Below are positions 34,691-46,716 of a stretch of DNA of 64,000 nucleotides, in pieces. Position numbers and translations under genes: made by a program. The stretch lies in the NCBI GenBank assembly GCA_963978545.1, contig OZ021721.1:96779418-96843417 (forward strand), in the 5' to 3' direction. Origin of the DNA: Linyphia triangularis. Taxonomy: Eukaryota > Arthropoda > Arachnida > Araneae > Linyphiidae. Below the pieces are notes generated by a model. That model did not search any database. It was given only the letters and a program-made list of their open reading frames with translations, and was not told where the DNA came from. Position 1 is the stretch's first letter. Every line of letters starts with the position of its first letter.

Positions 34691-35325
34691 GTAATTGAAG
34701 TCCACAGTTCTTTAATTATTATCGATTGAACAATATATAGCATTCTGAAAACTGGACAAAATATGAATTTTTTTATCTTAAAAAAATTACAATTGATAAT
34801 TGGTTTTTTGTTTTAAATAATTAAAAAATAACAGTTTTCATCGTTTGTAAATTAAAGTCCAAAAAATAAATGAATATTCTGTTCCAACATGACAACGGGA
34901 CTTCACCTAACTTTTAATAAAAGAATATAAACTGTACTTCAAGATTACTCTGTTTTAGTCGATATCAACTGTGTGACAATGGCGGTCGAAATCGTTCAGT
35001 TTATATTATAATAGAGTCGATGTCTGTCGCAGTATTTATTGCAGCCAATCTTAATATATTGTCCAAATGAGTTAATTGTCCAATAAGTTATTCCTGTATT
35101 TATTCGTGTTGAAAACCATCTTGTTCAAAGCTTCTACATTTAGTTTCTTCGGACACATAGTGGAGAGTTCTGCTCTACATAGTTAACACATGTTATTTCC
35201 TTCCAATTACAATTATGTAAAGAAAAAGTTCATGCCATGAAATGTGATTTTTTTTCTTCTGTGTTGTCGGTGGGCCGCAGAAAAATCTGTCGCGGGCCGC
35301 GTAGTGGCTAACGCTGGTCTAGATG
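34690..35325. mobile_element. Insertion in the satellite, possibly a hAT-type element
   Basis: Satellite sequence stops after TCTAGATACAAACTGGAGT (34664-34682) and resumes at TCTAGATGTAAATTGGAGT (35319). The intervening right end reads, on the minus strand, CCAGCGTTAGCCACTACGC then GGCCCGCGACAG, a style of terminus common in hAT elements. The left terminus does not clearly match, so the class and exact edges are uncertain. Confidence 0.4.
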
Positions 35326-35727
35326 TAAATTGGAGTAATTCCCCTTCAAATGGTTTTTTAATAGTAATCATTTATTAAAAAAAAACTAGTTCGAGGATTC
35401 GCATTGCTAAGAAATAAGAATTCACGGAATTAAAATCAAAATTTTCTACATTCTATTGGCAATAGTTGATTTATATTCATCAATTTTAAGAAAGCAAAAA
35501 AAATTCTATTTTCGTCGAGATTCAAATTGGATCAAGTCCACATCAAATTAATTCGAGGATTCATATTACGAAAATAAAACAAAAAGAATTGAGTGAATTA
35601 CAATTCAAATTCCCTACTTTTTAATATCAATAGATGGTTTTATATTATTCAATTTTTGGAAAACAAAACTGAATTACTCATTCACACTGTCCTCTAGATA
35701 TAAATTGAAGTATATCCGCGTTAAATG

Positions 35728-35885
35728 GAGTGACCTGATTGCTTTGTGGCTAGCGCTCTGGCCTCGTACTTCGCATGCCAAGTGCTGCGTTCGAATCTTG
35801 GATTAGGCATGGATGTTTGTTGTGGTTCGGAATCCATGTTAAGCTGTAGGTTCCGCCTTGAATAATCATTATTGTGCACATAAAT
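35728..35885 (+). mobile_element. SINE-2 copy 2
   Basis: GTGACCTGATTGCTTTGTGG, CTAGCGCTCTGGCC and GTTCGAATCTTGGATTAGGC follow SINE-2. The body (TTCGGAATCCATGTTAAGCT) matches the other copies. No CCAA tail or clear TSD is seen. Confidence 0.78.
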
Positions 35886-35987
35886 AGATCATTGAGTGTT
35901 TATATCAACTACTTTAAATAATTTTTTCTGATCTTCCTGCTAATAAAGTGGTTCGAGGCTTCGTATAACAAAGAAGAATTGAGTTGT

Positions 35988-36127
35988 TTGTATATACTCT
36001 CAACGACTATGTTTGTACACAATAACGGATAATCAGGCCGGGACCTACAGCTTAATGTGAGTTCCAAACCTTAATAAACATCCACGTCTCACCCAAAATT
36101 AGAACCTGGAACCTTTATCATGCGAAA
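35988..36127 (-). mobile_element. SINE-2 copy 3, 5'-truncated
   Basis: On the minus strand it runs from the anticodon region (CGCATGATAAAGGTTCC) through CCATGTTAAGC-like body sequence to TTGTGTACAAACATAGTCG. The A-box end is absent. Flanks AAGAATTGAGT / AAGAATTTTAG could be a decayed TSD. Confidence 0.68.
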
Positions 36128-36279
36128 GAATTTTAGTGAATTACAATCCAAACTCTTCCTACAACAATTTCCAAACAGTTCCTACTTTTGAACATCAACA
36201 GATGATTTTATCCTATTAAGCTTTAAGCAAAAAAAAAAAAAAAATATATTCATTCACACTCTCGTCTAGAAGCAAATAA

Positions 36280-38055
36280 AAGGTTTTTCTATAAGTAGAA
36301 ATACAATATGCGGACACTGGATACATGCTGTTCCTCAAGCGTGTTAACTAATAGCTGGAAATTCTGAATTACCTCTTGAAAAATGCACGTGATTTCACGC
36401 GCGATTTACTTGTAAAGTCAAGCCATTTTTAGATTGCCTAACATTGCGGAGATCCTAGAGTTAAGCAGGATGGATTAAGAGGGCATAATGTATAAATAAC
36501 AACGAGGATTAGTAGTATTCAAGCATGAAATTCATCCGTATACTATCTGTCTATTAGAAGACCCGCTCTCGCCAGAAATTCTGGACGATGGCGGTTGCTA
36601 TAGAAACAAGACTAATCGATTTTGAATAGGGGTGATTCTTGCTGAGAATTGACGTCCAAAAATGGTACAATATAGTCAATGTAGACGTTATTCTCAGAAA
36701 ATATTTAATGGAAAATGTTTCCATGACAACCGGCAACCATCGATATAGATAAACAACTGGATAGACTGCTCCATTGTCAATGCAAAGAGAAAAGCGCGCC
36801 GGGGATTGCGAAGCTGGTGGGAAGATAAACCAATCACTGTTCACTTTTACAGTTGGATGGAAATGCGAAAAACCTTGTAAAATGTTAGAGTATATATTTT
36901 TTTGCACATTATTACTAATAAAGGTCTACTATTGACATTTCTGCTGTGTACAACCCAAAATTTTATTTTCAATCCTCGGCAATCCTTATTTTTTATCCCA
37001 CTAGCGGCATCTGGCAACGGCTTCATTTTCCCAGCGTTAAGCAGTCTATCCAGTTGTTTATTTATATCGATGCCGGCAACCCGGGGAGCTATTTTTGTGA
37101 TAGACTGACAGTAGCCGGTATCTAATATTTTGATTATGAATATTACCTTGATTTCACTTCTAAGGATTAAAAGGTTTCTATAAATATCATTGAAACGATT
37201 TTTTCGAAAAAGTACAAATTCCAGAGTGTTTTCCCAGCGTCCCTTGATCGGGCAGCTGTTGTGGGCAGCCCCCATCCGTGTGACGTCAGAGGGGGTTCCG
37301 GCTGCTAGTCTACGGGTGATTTCCGTAATCGTTGCGGATGAATTGACTACCTGCACGCACATCTTAGGGGCAGGTGAGATCTGACTGATGTAGTCACTTT
37401 GCCGAAAAGACGGTACTTTTAAGTGTCAACATTCGAGGAGCACAAAATATACACTTTCACATGAAAGAAGGCGACGTTGAATGAGACATTTTCTATGAAT
37501 CCAAAATAGAAATAGTTCTGCAAGTGATTTTACAAAGAACAATTTCAATCCCCATTTACGATTGCTGTTAGAGTTGTAAATAATTGAATGGAGAAGTAAA
37601 CGGCATCTTCAATTTAATTTGATGACTCGGGTATTATTGGAAATATTTTCCAATTCCTGAATGTGTACCTCGAATGTACTGTGTATTTTTATAAAGCTTT
37701 TAGTGGACCCATGCGCATTTAAGATTACGTAGAGGAATTACTTTTCCGGAAGTTTATCAGAATTAGATATTGTATTCTATCGCTGAGAACTTGATTTCGA
37801 AAGCGAAACTCAACACTCTACGTGATGGTCTGTCTGGTGATAAATCGTATCCCAGCTTCCATCATTGACTAACCAATGTTTTAAGTTTAATTTATCAACA
37901 AATAATGAAGGGAATAGTTAAAAACGGAGAGTTACATCTTTAAAATAGTAATTCATTCATTTATTGTAAGTTCGACGGGAGAAGAGGGAATCAATGTCGG
38001 GACGAGTAGGCGGGACGAGGACCCCTATATAGAGCCACCTTTAATAGATTACCCT
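36280..38055. other. No firm gene; contains a GC-richer stretch
   Basis: 37200-37385 is clearly richer in GC than its surroundings and has a TGACGTCA motif (37280-37287) and a donor-like GGGCAG|GTGAGA at about 37373. The longest frame (36847-37362 minus, 171 codons) has no recognised domain. It may be an exon or promoter, but I cannot support either. 36545-37120 includes pieces of a dispersed repeat also seen near 18850. Confidence 0.35.
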
Positions 38056-38059
38056 AGTA

Positions 38060-38755
38060 ACATCTGCATAGAGTCCCTTCTCATTAAGAACCAAAAACAT
38101 CCTCTACATAGTGTCTTCTCTCATAAAGAACTAAAAACATCCTCTACATAGTGCCCTCTCTCATAGAGTACCAAAAACATCCTCTACATAGTGTCCTTTC
38201 TCATAGAATATCAAAAACTTGTCATGGTGTCTTTTCTCATAGAGTACCCAAAAAAAATCCTTTACATAGTGTCCTCTATCACAAAGAACTAAAAACATCC
38301 TCAACATAGTGTCCTCTCTCATAGAGTATCAAAAACATCTTCTACATAGTATCCTCTCTCGTAGAATACCAAAAACATCCTTTACATAGTGTACTCTATC
38401 ATAAAGAACTAAAAACATTTTCTACATAACGCCCTCTCTCATAGAGTACCAAAAACATCCTCTACATAGTGTCCTTTCTCATAGAGTTAAAAAAAAAATC
38501 CTCTACATAGTGTCCTCTTTTATAGAGTACAAAAAACGTCCTCAACATAGTGTCCTCTCTCATACAGTACCAAAAACATCCTTTAAATATTGTACTTTAT
38601 CATAAAGAACTAAAAACATCCTCTACATAGTGTCCTTTCTCATAGAGTTACAAAACATCCTCTATATAGTGTCCTCTCTCATAGAATACCTTCTATAGAA
38701 TCCCTCTCATAGAGTACCAAAATATTTTCTGCAGAATCCCTTCCCATAGAGTTTC
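38060..38755. repeat. 40-bp minisatellite, array 1 (about 17 units)
   Basis: The unit contains CTACATAGTGTCCTCTCTCA and TAGAGTACCAAAAACATCCT. Units carrying TCATAAAGAACTAAAAACAT recur at intervals of three to five units, so there is irregular higher-order structure. Array 2 at 43745-44075 uses the same unit. Confidence 0.95.
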
Positions 38756-38759
38756 AAAA

Positions 38760-39695
38760 TAAGAAAAAATTAACTTCGATTTTCAAACAAATAACACAAT
38801 AAGCAATTTTAAATAAACTCTTCGTCAGAAGAGAAGATCTTAGACCTTTTAATTGGTATATCATTTATGAATTTTAGTTTTATATAAATGGGGAAAAAGG
38901 AATTGATCCACAAATAAAAACCGTCAAAAATAATTTATAAGATTTTTTAATACCCTCCAGTATTTTAATGTGCTTTGATAAACGAATTTAATGTTGCACT
39001 TTGAGGGGAATAATCCAGATATGTTTATACGGGACTACAAAATAAGACTATTTCGCTACTTAAAAATAGTTAAATTAACTCTAAAAAATATAGCTTTTAA
39101 TAAAATTTTGTAACTTTTTTATACTTTCTTCTTAAAATTCGTCAGTCAGTCACCAGAGGTAAATATATTTTTCTCTATATTTTTATTATAAATATAGTTT
39201 TATTCAGAGATAGGTTATTTTTTAATAAATTCTTCTTGAGCCGTTCTTTACATTTTAAAAATGTATGTGATTTAGATTTAGTTTTACTTTTTTTAACTAT
39301 ATATGCAATACAAATTGTTACCATTAAGTAAGTCTGTGTTTAAAGGTATTGGCTTCTAAAATTAAATTTCAAAATATGTTTGCACCCTTTCTTTATTTTT
39401 ACATTGTTTGAAGTATAATTCCTGTTTAATGTAATAAAGTTTAAGCAGAAGGAGGGGGTTACAAGATCATTTATTAAAAAAATTCATTTAAAACTTTTTC
39501 CAGCCCAAATTTTACTTGTGGTGAAAAATATACACTTATGTTTCTTATAACAAAATTCTTAGTTTTTACATCTATATGTTCCGTCAATGTGATTAATCTG
39601 TTATTCTTAATTATAACCGGCGAATATTAATTATAACCAAATAAGCCATTAAAGTGAAACATTTATGAGATTTTATCTCATTTAACGGTTATTAT
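38760..39695. other. No recognised gene; AT-rich
   Basis: No coding frame or repeat structure stood out. Confidence 0.4.
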
Positions 39696-39697
39696 TA

Positions 39698-39900
39698 CAC
39701 TGTTAAAAAAAATTGTCCACCATGCACCAAAATTTGGTTCCCATTTAGCTGCCACCAACATTTGGTGCTTAGTTTCGCGATTTAATGGTGCTTACGGTCC
39801 GAGGTTGCACCATTAAATCGTGAAACTAAGCACCAAATGTTGGTGGCAGCTAAATGGGAACCAATTTTTGGTGCAAGGTGGAACAAAATTTTTAACAGTG
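39698..39900. mobile_element. Almost fully palindromic MITE (203 bp)
   Basis: Ends CACTGTTAAAAAAAATTG and the complement of CACTGTTAAAAATTTTG, flanked by TA. The interior ACCAACATTTGGTGCTTAGT is mirrored by its complement on the other side of a short centre (TTACGGTCCGAGG). The two arms form a stem of about 90 bp with few mismatches, which suggests recent origin. Confidence 0.93.
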
Positions 39901-40149
39901 TAATAGGAATAACTTTCGCAAGTCTTCAAAGTTAAACTTTCTGACAGCGAATATAGGGAAACCGTTCATCGTAGGTACATAAAACCAAAGGTATATTGTA
40001 GAACTTCTAATGAAAATTTATGTAAAATTGTACAAGATATAGCATTTTAAAACAACTGTACACAAGAAATTCTAAAGAATTTATTCAATTTAGAAGGCAT
40101 TCTTCGAATTTTTTGATAATTCAACAAGCAAATTTTCAATTGAGTTATT

Positions 40150-40795
40150 TATCAAGATTATCTGTTATTAATGTTACTATTAAAACAGAAGGCATATCAA
40201 CCCACACATTCTAATATTCTCTGCACTAAATAAAATTTCAAATATTAATTATTAGTAATGTCGCTAACAAAATAGAATGCCTACCAACTCGCGCACTCTA
40301 ATATTCAAATATTCTCTACAATAAATAAATTTCAAACATTAATTATTAGTAATGTTTCTAACAAAATAGAAAGCCTATTAACATACGCACTCTAATATTT
40401 TAATATTCTCTGCAGTAAATAAAATTTCAAATATTAATTATTTGTAATATTACTAACAAAATGGAAAGCTTACAAACCTACGTACTCTAATATTCTAATA
40501 TTCTCTGCAATAAATAACATTTTAAATATTAATTATTAGGAATATTACTAACAAACAAAATCTACCAACCCACGCACTCTAATATTCTCTGCAGTAAAAA
40601 AACCTCCAAATATTAATTATTAGTAAAATTACTAACAAAATAGAAGGCCTATCAACCTACGCCCTCTAATATTCTCTACAGTAAAGAAAATTTAAAATAT
40701 TAATTATTAGTAATGTTACTAACAAAATAGAAGGCGCATTAACCCACGCTCTCTAATATTCTCTACAGTAAATGAAATTTCAAGTATAATGTATG
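40150..40795. repeat. Tandem array of about 90-bp units (about 7)
   Basis: AATATTAATTATTAGTAATG, TACTAACAAAATAGAAGGC, CACGCACTCTAATATTCTCT and GCAGTAAATAAAATTTCAA recur in order. Unit length varies between about 85 and 100 bp because of an optional TTCTAATA insertion. Confidence 0.9.
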
Positions 40796-41402
40796 TACTT
40801 ATTTACTAAAAATAGATTTGGGTTGATATCCAGATGACTTCAATTTCCTAAAATCTTTCAGTACAAAAGCAGTTTCAGCATGAAACGGCAAAAATCACTA
40901 TTTTCCTTTTCCTTAGTGGAGAATCTCGGATTCATTTTGACAGCCGAGAGAAATAAGAAAGTTTATTGGATAATTTTAACTGAAATGAGGGAAATTTTTT
41001 ATTCATTCAATCAAATATTCATTAAATTTTTTTAAATGTGTTATTCATTCAATTTCTCTGTATTCAATCAAGCGTTAAATGGAAATTCACACGGGTTCAG
41101 TATAAATAAAATCTATTGGCAAAAGATTAAATTTTCTATCATTTCATTGATGAACAGACATTTTCTCTCCTTTTAAAAAAAATATATAAAAATAATTTCA
41201 CTTATAAAATATTAAAACAGAGAAATTCATCCTCCAAAAGAGAAAATCTATAATTTATTTGATTTTTCTAACAGGGAAATCATTCGTGGTATTTAAATTC
41301 CACTTATATTTTGATATCACCAAGAAAATTTTAGTAAAATCAATCAATAGTTCGTTCATCATGTTGAATTTTCATGAACATTTTGTACATGTTCTATAGA
41401 TA

Positions 41403-41552
41403 ATGTGATTAATTTGGATATTATACACAATGAATGCTTATTATACATATTAACTAGTTATTATACATAATAACTGGTTATTACACATACTAACCCGATT
41501 ATTTTACATAGTAACCATTTATTGGGTACAATATCCAAATTAATCATATAAC
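41403..41552. repeat. Inverted repeat of about 25 bp enclosing short direct repeats
   Basis: GTGATTAATTTGGATATT (41405) is complemented by AATATCCAAATTAATCAT (41530). Between them are four or five units like TATTATACATATTAACTAGT. Probably a short foldback element. Confidence 0.75.
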
Positions 41553-41644
41553 TATAACATATACACTCATCAAACAAAGGTCGAAACACTTCATGGTTGC
41601 ATTTTTGTTTGAGTAGTTTATAATATATTTAACTCAATTTATAG

Positions 41645-41823
41645 GCCGACCTAACGGTATAGTGGTTAGCGTGCTAGCTTCTAGACCACGAGGTTGCGGG
41701 TTCGAGTCCCGTGTAAAGCATGAGTGTTTATAAATGTATGTTGGCTTATCAAATGGCGAATGTTTTGGTGCATTATAACCCTCGTGTTGTTGACGGCTCC
41801 AGATAATCTGAAAACAAACAACC
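41645..41823 (+). mobile_element. SINE-1 copy 9 (variant group)
   Basis: Full-length, plus strand. TSD AACTCAATTTATAG / AACTCATTTTATAG lies at 41631-41644 and 41824-41837. It shares GTGTAA and TCAAATG variants with copies 12 and 14. It also has more private changes than most copies. Confidence 0.94.
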
Positions 41824-41839
41824 AACTCATTTTATAGAA

Positions 41840-43740
41840 CATACAAGATTGCGGTATGTTTCTTTCTTCTTTATCGTTAAACTGAATTTTTATTTAAAAT
41901 TGTAATTTATTTTAGTGTCACAACCGTGAGAAATGAGCCTTATTTTATAATGTGCTCCTTTCAGTACGAGCACATGCTTAGTCTTCGTCCCCTTACATGT
42001 TGTTTGCTTTGGAAAACGTTCAGTATATCATTCTCCTTTACTTTCTTATACCTCTCTTGGAACTAATTTCGATGTAGTAGGCCAACCTCTCAGATAAGCT
42101 CTATATAGGTTATTTATGATCTCAAATATCAGCTGGAATGTTAAAAAATTTATCGAAATGAATTGAATTAATGCATCACATGCTATTCAAATATAGGAAA
42201 GTTACAATGGGATTTGTACAGGTTAAATTGTCAGAAATGTACACTGCTAAGCACAAAAGTCGTACCTGCAACTGAGCACAAGATGAGAAATGGCTGTTTC
42301 AAGTTTAACAAGTTTATGTAGTTGATGGTAATTTAATAGCTTTTTTAACACTTTCCGTGCAGCTATGGCCATTAAACTTCAGAATTATATAGATCAAATT
42401 ACAGAGAACCTCAAGGTAACAATAGTTCAATTTGGTAAAAAAAAAATGCAGATACTACCTCTGGGCTTAGTACGGCAGTATAGGTGTTGATGGTGGAGGA
42501 TTTATAAAGTATACTGAAATTATTGTCCTTCTACATACATTTTCTAAATGCACAGTCTAGTGACAGCAGCATTTTATTTATATCATGTGAAAGGTCTCGG
42601 CTTCGAATCTCGACTTTGGCACTCTTCATAAAACGTAAGTAAACACAATAGACACGTCAATTATCGGAGTTTTCTCAAACATGAAACGAAAATTTACGTT
42701 TCTCTAAAAACAACCCTCTCCCCTGAATTACAGATTTCTCGTGGTGGTCTAGACGTTGTCCCAATTTTCCAGCGTAGTGTAGTGCTCGTACTGTTCTTTC
42801 GCCATGTAAATTTTACTGCGTGCAATCTACAAACCTTTACACAAAAGCAGACTCATCCCGTAGTTGCAATCGTGTGTCTGCGATTGTTTTTATGCAGACT
42901 CTTTCACTGTCATAGCCGTGATTTATTTTTCAACTGCATGGCGTCATAAAGAAGTCCTCTATGGAATCCTTGCCTTTCCACCACGTATTTCTACAACAAG
43001 CGCGCTTGAGGTAAGGTAATCTTTTTTTTTTTTTTTTTTTTTTTTTCGTAATTTTTTCTCTCGTCACGATACGTAGTACGAGTAGAATTTCATAGCCCTA
43101 ATAAAATCTTTTTTTTATAACAAAGGATCTCCAAACATGTGAGAATGTTTTATTTACAGTTTGCTATGCAATCTCTCTCTCTGCTGTATGGAATCTTATC
43201 ATCTGTAAATAGACGTTTGCTTGAAGTCTTAGTACAGATTTTGCTTATCAGTTTATGCGAAACTAGTGTGCTAACATTTTCATCTAAGCAATTTGGGTAT
43301 GACATGTTTATTTCATATACTTTCTAGCATAAGTATACATGTGTTCACACAAAAACATTAATACTGTTTGTTTCTGTTGGTATTGAATGCCCTAGATGAC
43401 ATTGTATTTTCTTTGATTATTTTTATAGTGCGTTTATGAAGGCTTGTGCCGCATCATCCCTTGCCCAACTTTTCAAATAAAATATGCTGTATATACTTCA
43501 ATTTTACTTATTTCTTATAAGCGGTTTTTGATTTGAGATTCAGAGTTAAGAAAATATGTCTTTTGATCAATTAATTTTTTTTTTTTTTACTTCTTAGAGC
43601 ACAAAAAAGCCGCCAGTGTTAAAAATTAATGGCTTGTTTGTTTATCGCCAATGTTTAATGGCTTGAAAACACCTTTAATATCAGAACAATATTTTAGATG
43701 TCATTTAGAATCGTCTTAGTAATGACAGATGAGTTCTTGT
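41840..43740. other. No firm gene; possible untranslated first exon
   Basis: 42720-43012 is less AT-rich than its surroundings and ends in GAG|GTAAGG (donor-like, about 43011). No TATA box or start codon context could be confirmed. Long T runs (43022-43046 and 43568-43587) and a tRNA-like GCTTCGAATCTC (about 42600) are also present. Confidence 0.3.
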
Positions 43741-43744
43741 TTTA

Positions 43745-44075
43745 AATATAGTGTCCTCTCTCATAGATTACCAAAAACATCTTCAACATAGTGTCCTCTC
43801 TCATACAGTACCAAAAACATCCTCTACATTGTGCCCTCTCTCATAAAGTACCAAGAGCATCTTCTACATAGTGTCCTTTCTCATAGCGTACCAAAAAAGT
43901 CCTTTACTTAGTTTCATCTATCATAAAGAACTAAAAACATCCTCTAAATAGTGCCCTCTCTCATAGAGTACCAAAAACATCCTCTACATAGTGTTCTTTC
44001 TCATAGAATACCAAAAACATCCTCTACATAGTGTCCTCTCTCATAAAGTACCAAAAACATCCTCAACATAGTCAC
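43745..44075. repeat. 40-bp minisatellite, array 2 (about 8 units)
   Basis: Same unit and strand as 38060-38755 (AGTGTCCTCTCTCATAGA, TACCAAAAACATCCTCTAC), including one AAAGAACTAAAAACAT variant. Confidence 0.94.
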
Positions 44076-44089
44076 ATTTGTTTCTTCAA

Positions 44090-44370
44090 GAAAGAGACTT
44101 CAAAGTGTATCTGTCCGATAAATGAAAATGTTTATCTTATTTTGAATATAAGAAATACTATTGGTAGCTTCAAAGTAAAAACTTAAAAGTGTATTCTTCC
44201 CGGAAACGAAAATGATGCTCTTGTTTTGAATGTAATAAATATCATTGGCAGCTTCAAAGTTTAGTCTTCAAAGTGCATTTGTCCCACAAATGAAAATGAT
44301 GCTCTTGTTCTGAATATAATAAATATCCTTTGTTGCTTCAAAGTGCAGTCGTATCACAAATGAAGTAACT
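44090..44370. repeat. Three tandem units of about 93 bp
   Basis: TTCAAAGTGTATCTGTCC, AAATGAAAATGATGCTCTTG and GAATATAATAAATAT recur near 44098, 44187 and 44275, followed by a partial unit. Confidence 0.85.
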
Positions 44371-44934
44371 ATTTAGCTCAAAACTAGGTTTATTAATAGA
44401 AATCTACATCAAATATCAAAATATCAGCTACAAACTTTATTAAGTTAAAACAAAATTATAAAGCAAAATAATTTCATATTGCTTTTAGTTTATCCATTGT
44501 TGATTTTACACAGTTGCTTATGAGAACTTGCAGAGCATTCATATGTTTCACAGGATTTTTAACTGTTTCTGCTCTGAGTATTCTAAACACAAATGTTATT
44601 TTATTACGAAAAAAGATAAGATTTTGTAATTATGTTTTTTGATAATATGGAGTTATTTTAAGTTATTTAACAATACTTGTAGTAAAAATATAACATGAGA
44701 ACCAGTCATGGTTAAAGAAGGGGTGTGCTCGTACACTTCTCTGGAGTTTTAAAATTAATAATATATCCCATAAAAACAAAGTTTTTAATAAAAATCCGTT
44801 ATATACAATGCCAATTTTTATATTCATTAACACAGCGCTGATTTTGTAAACAACGCTTTCTTGGTGTTTGCATCTAATTTTAAATATCATAAACATTTCT
44901 ATCAGCAAAATGTGCAGCAAACTACGTATCAAAA

Positions 44935-45300
44935 TTTATTTATTAAATGAACTTGAATTTATGCACTCACATCTAAATATCATTTATTTATTCTGATTAA
45001 AGTAATTTTATTATTTATTTATTAAAAAAAATTGGCAACAGGAAAGAGTATCTTATCTTCAATGATCGGGGTTAAATGCTATTTTAGCACGATTGGATCG
45101 CGGCCAGTTGGTTTATTATTATTCCTTAAAAGTGACCTTTTAGTGACAGTTACAGCCCCAAAATTTGATAGAATGTATTGTCATCGATATCAAATCGATC
45201 TGTCAAGTTTCAGAACGATTGGATGGCGACAAGAGGCCTCCGCAGATTTGCCCGCCATCGAAACAAAAAAATCGAAGTTAATATAAAGGATTTAAAATTT
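44935..45300 (+). repeat. Dispersed repeat Rep-D, copy 2 (empty site)
   Basis: Matches 25240-25760 through TTGGCAACAGGAAAGAGT, GTGACCTTTTAGTGACAGTT, AATTTGATAGAATG, CATCGATATCAAATCGATCT and ATATAAAGGATTTAAA. It lacks the SINE-1 present in copy 1. Confidence 0.82.
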
Positions 45301-45309
45301 AAGTTGAGA

Positions 45310-45965
45310 TAAGTGGTGGAATTCTTAGGAAAAAAATATTATAATATGAGTTTTAAATTACTCAAAATTTAACACATAGTTAGTAATCAATATTTCAGTA
45401 GGAAATACATTTATCATTTTTTTTAAATAAAGGTTTTGATAAAAACTTTAGCTGCTTTGCACTCCTTTGTTCGGAATGGGCACCCCTCCCCTGCGAATAA
45501 TCCTGCCGGCGCGCATGAACGATAATGAAATAGCCACAATGATGTGATTTTAATGGCAAGATTTAAATGCAAGAGGAACGCTCATCACTGACTCACTAAC
45601 TGACTCTGCAACGCTGTAAATGGCATGCATTTTACATTGATTGTGGAAGAGCCTGGATGAAATTTGATGAGAGCAAAAAACATTTCAACGTGCAATCACA
45701 ATGATATAGCTCTAATTCTGGAGTAAAAATCCACTTGCTTTAAAGCAATATTGTGGAAGACATACGACCAAAAGTTTTTGGCATTAGGTCTATGATGCAG
45801 AGACTGGCTCACAATCTTTCTTAAATTGATCTGAATAATACTCCTAATAAACTTTAAAATTTTTCGAATTCCTTTAGCAATAATATATACAAGTGGATTC
45901 ATTAAAACTTACTAGAAATTTTTAATCGTAATATCAAAAATACACATTTTACGTCAACTTCCGAA
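45310..45965. other. No recognised gene; fragment of a dispersed repeat
   Basis: 45735-45800 matches, on the minus strand, a motif that recurs at 53190, 54080 and 54690 (CAGACCTAATGC..., GCCACAATAT). Otherwise nothing was recognised. Confidence 0.4.
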
Positions 45966-45970
45966 AGCTA

Positions 45971-46208
45971 AAGGCTCATTTACACTTTACCAGTCGAAGT
46001 ACCACTTGAGATCGCTAGTCTGTGACGTCACTTGGCTACTGGCTCTAGTAGATCAAACATTTTCTATTTAATAGCGCCAGCGACTTTCATCATCCAATCA
46101 TCTGCACTTTCCCATGATAACCAACTGGCGGCGCAGCTGTCAATCCGCTGACGTCAAATTACTAGCAATCTTAACTGAAATGCCGACTGGCAGCATGTGA
46201 ATGAACTT
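45971..46208. mobile_element. MITE with about 55-bp imperfect TIRs (238 bp)
   Basis: AAGGCTCATTTACAC at the left and AAGTTCATTCACATG in complement at the right, followed in both arms by CCAGTCG, AGAT.GCTAGT and TGACGTCA. TA flanks both ends. The superfamily is uncertain. Confidence 0.82.
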
Positions 46209-46716
46209 TAATAGAAATGTACATATTTAGTTTAAAAGAAGCTGGGGTAAGATACTTCAGCATTTACTTCAAATTTTTCATAATAAATAATATGTCGTCC
46301 CAGTTTTTATTGGTTAATGGGTTTCCGTTGACGTTTTTTTAGAAACTTTGAGAAATTCAATAACCGCGCCCTTTAAACTTTACTTTAATACCACCAAAAA
46401 TAATAAGAGTGAAATACTTTTTAACGCTTGTGTAGAAATATTCTGAAAGAAATCGTTATTTCTCTGAGTATTCTCTGTTTCCTTCACAGAATGAAACGAA
46501 AACTGCTCGATATTTTTCAGTTGTTATAGAAACATTCAACCAGAAACCAAACAAAGTGGGACATTTTCTATAATGCCCACATTTCCAGTAAAAAAATGTA
46601 ATTGTCGATGAGTTAGAAATACGCCTCATGTTGCCAAAGTCTTCTTGAATTTTGATGTATTGAGTGGACGACTGGAAGTACTGTTCAACATACATTTTTT
46701 AAATCTTTTATATTAA

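Larger units (their letters stand above)
35319..36275. repeat. Diverged outer monomers of the 211-bp satellite
   Basis: 35319-35725, 35935-35985 and 36125-36275 keep markers such as TTCGAGGATTCG, TTCGTCGAGATTCAAATTGG and AATAGATGGTTTTATA, at much lower similarity. They lack the 26-bp segment seen in the central monomers. SINE-2 copies at 35728 and 35988 interrupt them. Confidence 0.82.

Noticed and set aside
36847..37362. 171-codon minus-strand open frame
   Set aside because: No recognisable domain or splice context, and it overlaps pieces of a dispersed repeat. Kept only as part of an unassigned GC-richer stretch.
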